NCBI RefSeq assembly: GCF_900110245.1 | Contig: NZ_FOCZ01000007.1 | Coordinates: 1-64,000 of the forward strand | Origin: Niastella yeongjuensis | GTDB lineage: Bacteria > Bacteroidota > Bacteroidia > Chitinophagales > Chitinophagaceae | Direction of reading: 5' to 3' | DNA: 64,000 nucleotides | Shown here: positions 62,082 to 64,000 of the stretch, one piece after another | Layout of the letters: each line of letters opens with the position of its first letter | Position numbering within the stretch: position 1 is the stretch's first letter | The notes under the pieces: model-generated | The model's input: only the letters and a program-made list of their open reading frames with translations | Told to the model about the DNA's origin: nothing | Database searches by the model: none | Program-made: the position numbers and the translations under genes

Positions 62082-63392
62082 TTACATTTCAGAGACCCAT
62101 TTATCCCGGTCATCCGGACTGAACTTCCAGGGTGCGAAGTTATTCTCCACATTGCTGAACATGGCGTTCCATTCCTGCGGGGCATTGCTTTCTTCCATGA
62201 TGAGTGAACGGCGCAATTCGAGGATGATCTCCAGTGGACTGATGCTCACCGGACATTCCTGCACACAACTGTTGCAGGTAGTGCAGGCACGCAATTCTTC
62301 TACCGAGATATAATCGTGCAGCAGCGTTTTACCATCTTCTTTAAACTCCCCATTTTGATCTATGTTCTTGCCAATATCTTCGGCCCGGTCGCGGGTAGCC
62401 ATCATGATCTTGCGGGGCGACAATTTTTTACCGGTGATGGTAGCCGGACAAGCCGCACTGCACCGGCCACATTCTGTACAGGAATAGGCATCGAGGATAT
62501 TGCGCCAGCTCAGGTCAGGAACGTCTTTTGCGCCAAATTTGTCGGGCGTCGTTGCATCGGTTGGCGCCAGTTCGGGTTGCATGGCGTACAACACTTCATT
62601 TTGAATAGCCGGCATATTGCTCATTTTACCCATGGGCTGCAGCCGGGTATAATAAGCATTGGGAAACGCCAGCATAATATGCAGGTGTTTGGAGTACGGC
62701 AGATAATTCAAAAAAGCAAAGATGCCCAGGATGTGCAGCCACCAGCAGGTTCTTTCAACTCCTACCAGGGCGTTATCGCTTAAGCCGCCCAGCAGCGGGT
62801 GCAGCATGGAAGAAAATGCAAAGTTACCGGTCACGTGTTCCCCATAATGACCATACCCACGTTGCTGTAATAGCGTATCGGCGGAATTCATGGTGAGGAA
62901 AAGCGTCATCAGTACAATCTCGGTAATCAGGATATAATTGGCATCGCTGCGCGGCCAGCCGTTCAGATCGGGACTGGCGAGGCGTTTTACTTTTACTATA
63001 TTTCTTCTTAAAAGAAAAATAACACAACCCAGTAATACGGTGATGGCCAGAAATTCAAACGCATTGATCAGGTATGGATATACGACGCCGCCAAAACCTG
63101 AGAAAATGCGATGGGTACCGAATACGCCATCTATCAGGATCTCCAGTACTTCGATATTAATAATGATAAAGCCCGCATAAACAAAAAAGTGCATCACGGC
63201 CACCAGGGGATTGCGAAACATCTTTTTTTGTCCGAACGCCAGCAGCAGCACATTGCGCCACCGTTCGCCGGTACGGTCGCTATAGTCAGCCTCCTTACCT
63301 AATAAGATGTTGCGGCGTATAGTCATTATCTTTTTACTAAAAAACCATATGGCTGCAGCCGAAATGATGATGAATAGTATCTGGGGTATCAT
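62082..63392 (-). CDS. membrane Fe-S oxidoreductase, HdrC/nitrate reductase gamma-like fusion
   Basis: A 436-residue protein. The first 250 residues contain about six membrane helices, as in NarI-like heme b subunits; the C-terminal part holds two 4Fe-4S sites, SCTECGRCSAACP near 304 and TTCNSCVQECP near 367. It resembles the Bacteroidota fusion that passes electrons between quinone and a cytosolic HdrB-like partner. No partner gene is seen in the window; the upstream neighbour is a phosphoribosyltransferase on the other strand. Confidence 0.88.
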   Translation of the reverse strand: MIPQILFIIISAAAIWFFSKKIMTIRRNILLGKEADYSDRTGERWRNVLLLAFGQKKMFRNPLVAVMHFFVYAGFIIINIEVLEILIDGVFGTHRIFSGFGGVVYPYLINAFEFLAITVLLGCVIFLLRRNIVKVKRLASPDLNGWPRSDANYILITEIVLMTLFLTMNSADTLLQQRGYGHYGEHVTGNFAFSSMLHPLLGGLSDNALVGVERTCWWLHILGIFAFLNYLPYSKHLHIMLAFPNAYYTRLQPMGKMSNMPAIQNEVLYAMQPELAPTDATTPDKFGAKDVPDLSWRNILDAYSCTECGRCSAACPATITGKKLSPRKIMMATRDRAEDIGKNIDQNGEFKEDGKTLLHDYISVEELRACTTCNSCVQECPVSISPLEIILELRRSLIMEESNAPQEWNAMFSNVENNFAPWKFSPDDRDKWVSEM

Positions 63393-63404
63393 ATAGGCTA
63401 AGAT

Positions 63405-63620
63405 AAGTTAACTAGTTGACAAGTTGACGGGTTGACAGGGTAAAATGAAAGTGGAATCTGGATAAAAAGGGAGGAAGACGTGGTTGATAAAGGTAGAGGG
63501 CTGACCAGCGAGTTGGCGAGTTGACCAGTTGACCAGTTGACCCGGCTTACGGCTAATAGCATGCCGCTTAGAGCTGTATTTCTTTCTGCCTTCTGCCCTC
63601 TGCCTTCTGCCTTTTTTTCT
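63405..63620. repeat. heptamer/octamer repeat block 12
   Basis: AGTTGAC-based units (AGTTGACA, GGTTGACA, AGTTGACC) in tandem, then TGTATTTC and inverted TTTCTGCCTTCTGCCCTCTGCC. Confidence 0.8.
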
Positions 63621-63644
63621 ATAGATTTGGCCAAAATAACTGAC

Positions 63645-64000
63645 ATGTCGCGAAATTATATCCTTGATAAGGAAACGGTAGCCCGGAAATTGCAACGGAT
63701 GGCTTATGAGATCGTAGAAAACAACCTGGATGAAAAGGAAATTATTCTCGCCGGTATTCGGGAAAATGGCAGCGTAATTGCCCGCAACATAGAGCAACTG
63801 TTACATTCAATAAACAGCAATATAAAGATCTGGAATATCGAGATCACCCTCGATAAAAAAGCGCCGCACGATATAAAACTGAGTGGGGAAACCGATTTTA
63901 CCGATAAGGTGATCATTGTGGTGGATGATGTAGCCAACAGCGGCCGTACCATGTTATGGGCCATCAAGCCTTTTCTGGCCTACCTGCCCAAAAAGATCCA
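63645..64000 (+). CDS. phosphoribosyltransferase (PyrR-like), partial
   Basis: An ATG at 63645 opens a frame that runs off the window end. The 118 visible residues begin MSRNYILDKETVARK and contain IILAGIRENGSVIAR and IIVVDDVANSGRTMLWA, the PRPP-binding loop of type I phosphoribosyltransferases. The order matches PyrR-like bifunctional regulators and uracil PRTs. Start fits the family. Confidence 0.88.
   Translation, partial: MSRNYILDKETVARKLQRMAYEIVENNLDEKEIILAGIRENGSVIARNIEQLLHSINSNIKIWNIEITLDKKAPHDIKLSGETDFTDKVIIVVDDVANSGRTMLWAIKPFLAYLPKKI

Noticed and set aside
35630-63620. Heptamer arrays as a CRISPR array
   Set aside because: Units are 7 bp and contiguous, with no equal-length spacers and no cas genes.

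Overview
The window looks like a chromosomal segment from a member of the Bacteroidota, most likely family Chitinophagaceae (Niastella/Chitinophaga-like). The evidence is: -7 promoter elements of the TAnnTTTG type; a type IX secretion (T9SS) C-terminal sorting domain on a large repeat protein; SusD-free but Bacteroidota-typical gene families (MacB/FtsX permeases of about 800 aa, AsmA-like proteins, KGG/YciF pair, Crp/Fnr and AraC regulators); an IS1182-type element of the Bacteroidota kind; and dense intergenic heptamer repeats. The genus assignment is an inference from gene content, not from a search. No prophage, CRISPR array, rRNA operon or restriction system was seen.

Layout. 0-1.8 kb: a complete-looking IS1182-family insertion sequence lying about 30 bp beyond the 3' end of thrS. 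1.8-11.4 kb: thrS, a glyoxalase-like protein, an alpha/beta hydrolase, a secreted cyclophilin, an SDR divergent from an HxlR regulator, a MacB/FtsX permease, an FMN reductase and a RidA remnant. 11.5 kb: tRNA-Pro(GGG). 11.7-20 kb: small unknown proteins, two SDR/AraC pairs, a porin, a secreted cupin, and a small secreted TonB-C-like gene broken by a stop codon. 20-27 kb: AsmA-like protein, ABC-F ATPase, ankyrin protein. 27-30.5 kb: a copper module (HMA-AraC fusion regulator, CopA-type P1B ATPase, CopZ-like chaperone). 30.6-35.6 kb: a tightly overlapped five-gene operon matching the uncharacterised STM4015-STM4014-STM4013-STM4012-STM4011 set (LRR protein, ATP-grasp, alkaline-phosphatase-fold hydrolase, two radical SAM enzymes). 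35.8-38.1 kb: two overlapping glycosyltransferases, with an apparently orphan TPP riboswitch plus terminator upstream. 38.8-40.7 kb: a prion-like Gly/Tyr/Gln-rich KGG protein and a YciF/DUF892 ferritin-like protein. 40.9-47.8 kb: a hydrolase, an LLM flavin oxidoreductase, a TetR regulon with three copies of one operator (tetR; hydrolase-SDR), and a GH29 fucosidase. 47.9-53 kb: unknown protein, structured repeat region, lipoprotein, HipA-like kinase/DUF3037 pair, fatty acid desaturase. 53-64 kb: a 16-repeat SBBP beta-propeller T9SS protein, Crp/Fnr, YceI, an overlapping DinB-NRDE-ATP-grasp operon, LysE, a lipoprotein, a membrane Fe-S oxidoreductase and the start of a phosphoribosyltransferase.

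Two themes run across the window. First, many intergenic regions carry arrays of 7-bp units (RGGCAGA, GGCAGTA, AACTTTC and similar), often as inverted pairs next to a GAAATACA/TGTATTTC core; in two places these arrays supply the C-terminal codons of a gene. Second, four SDR oxidoreductases are each paired with a different one-component regulator (HxlR, AraC, AraC, TetR), consistent with small-molecule-responsive redox cassettes. The best candidate for an undescribed system is the STM4011-4015 operon; the prion-like KGG protein, the orphan riboswitch and the heptamer repeat family are also worth following.
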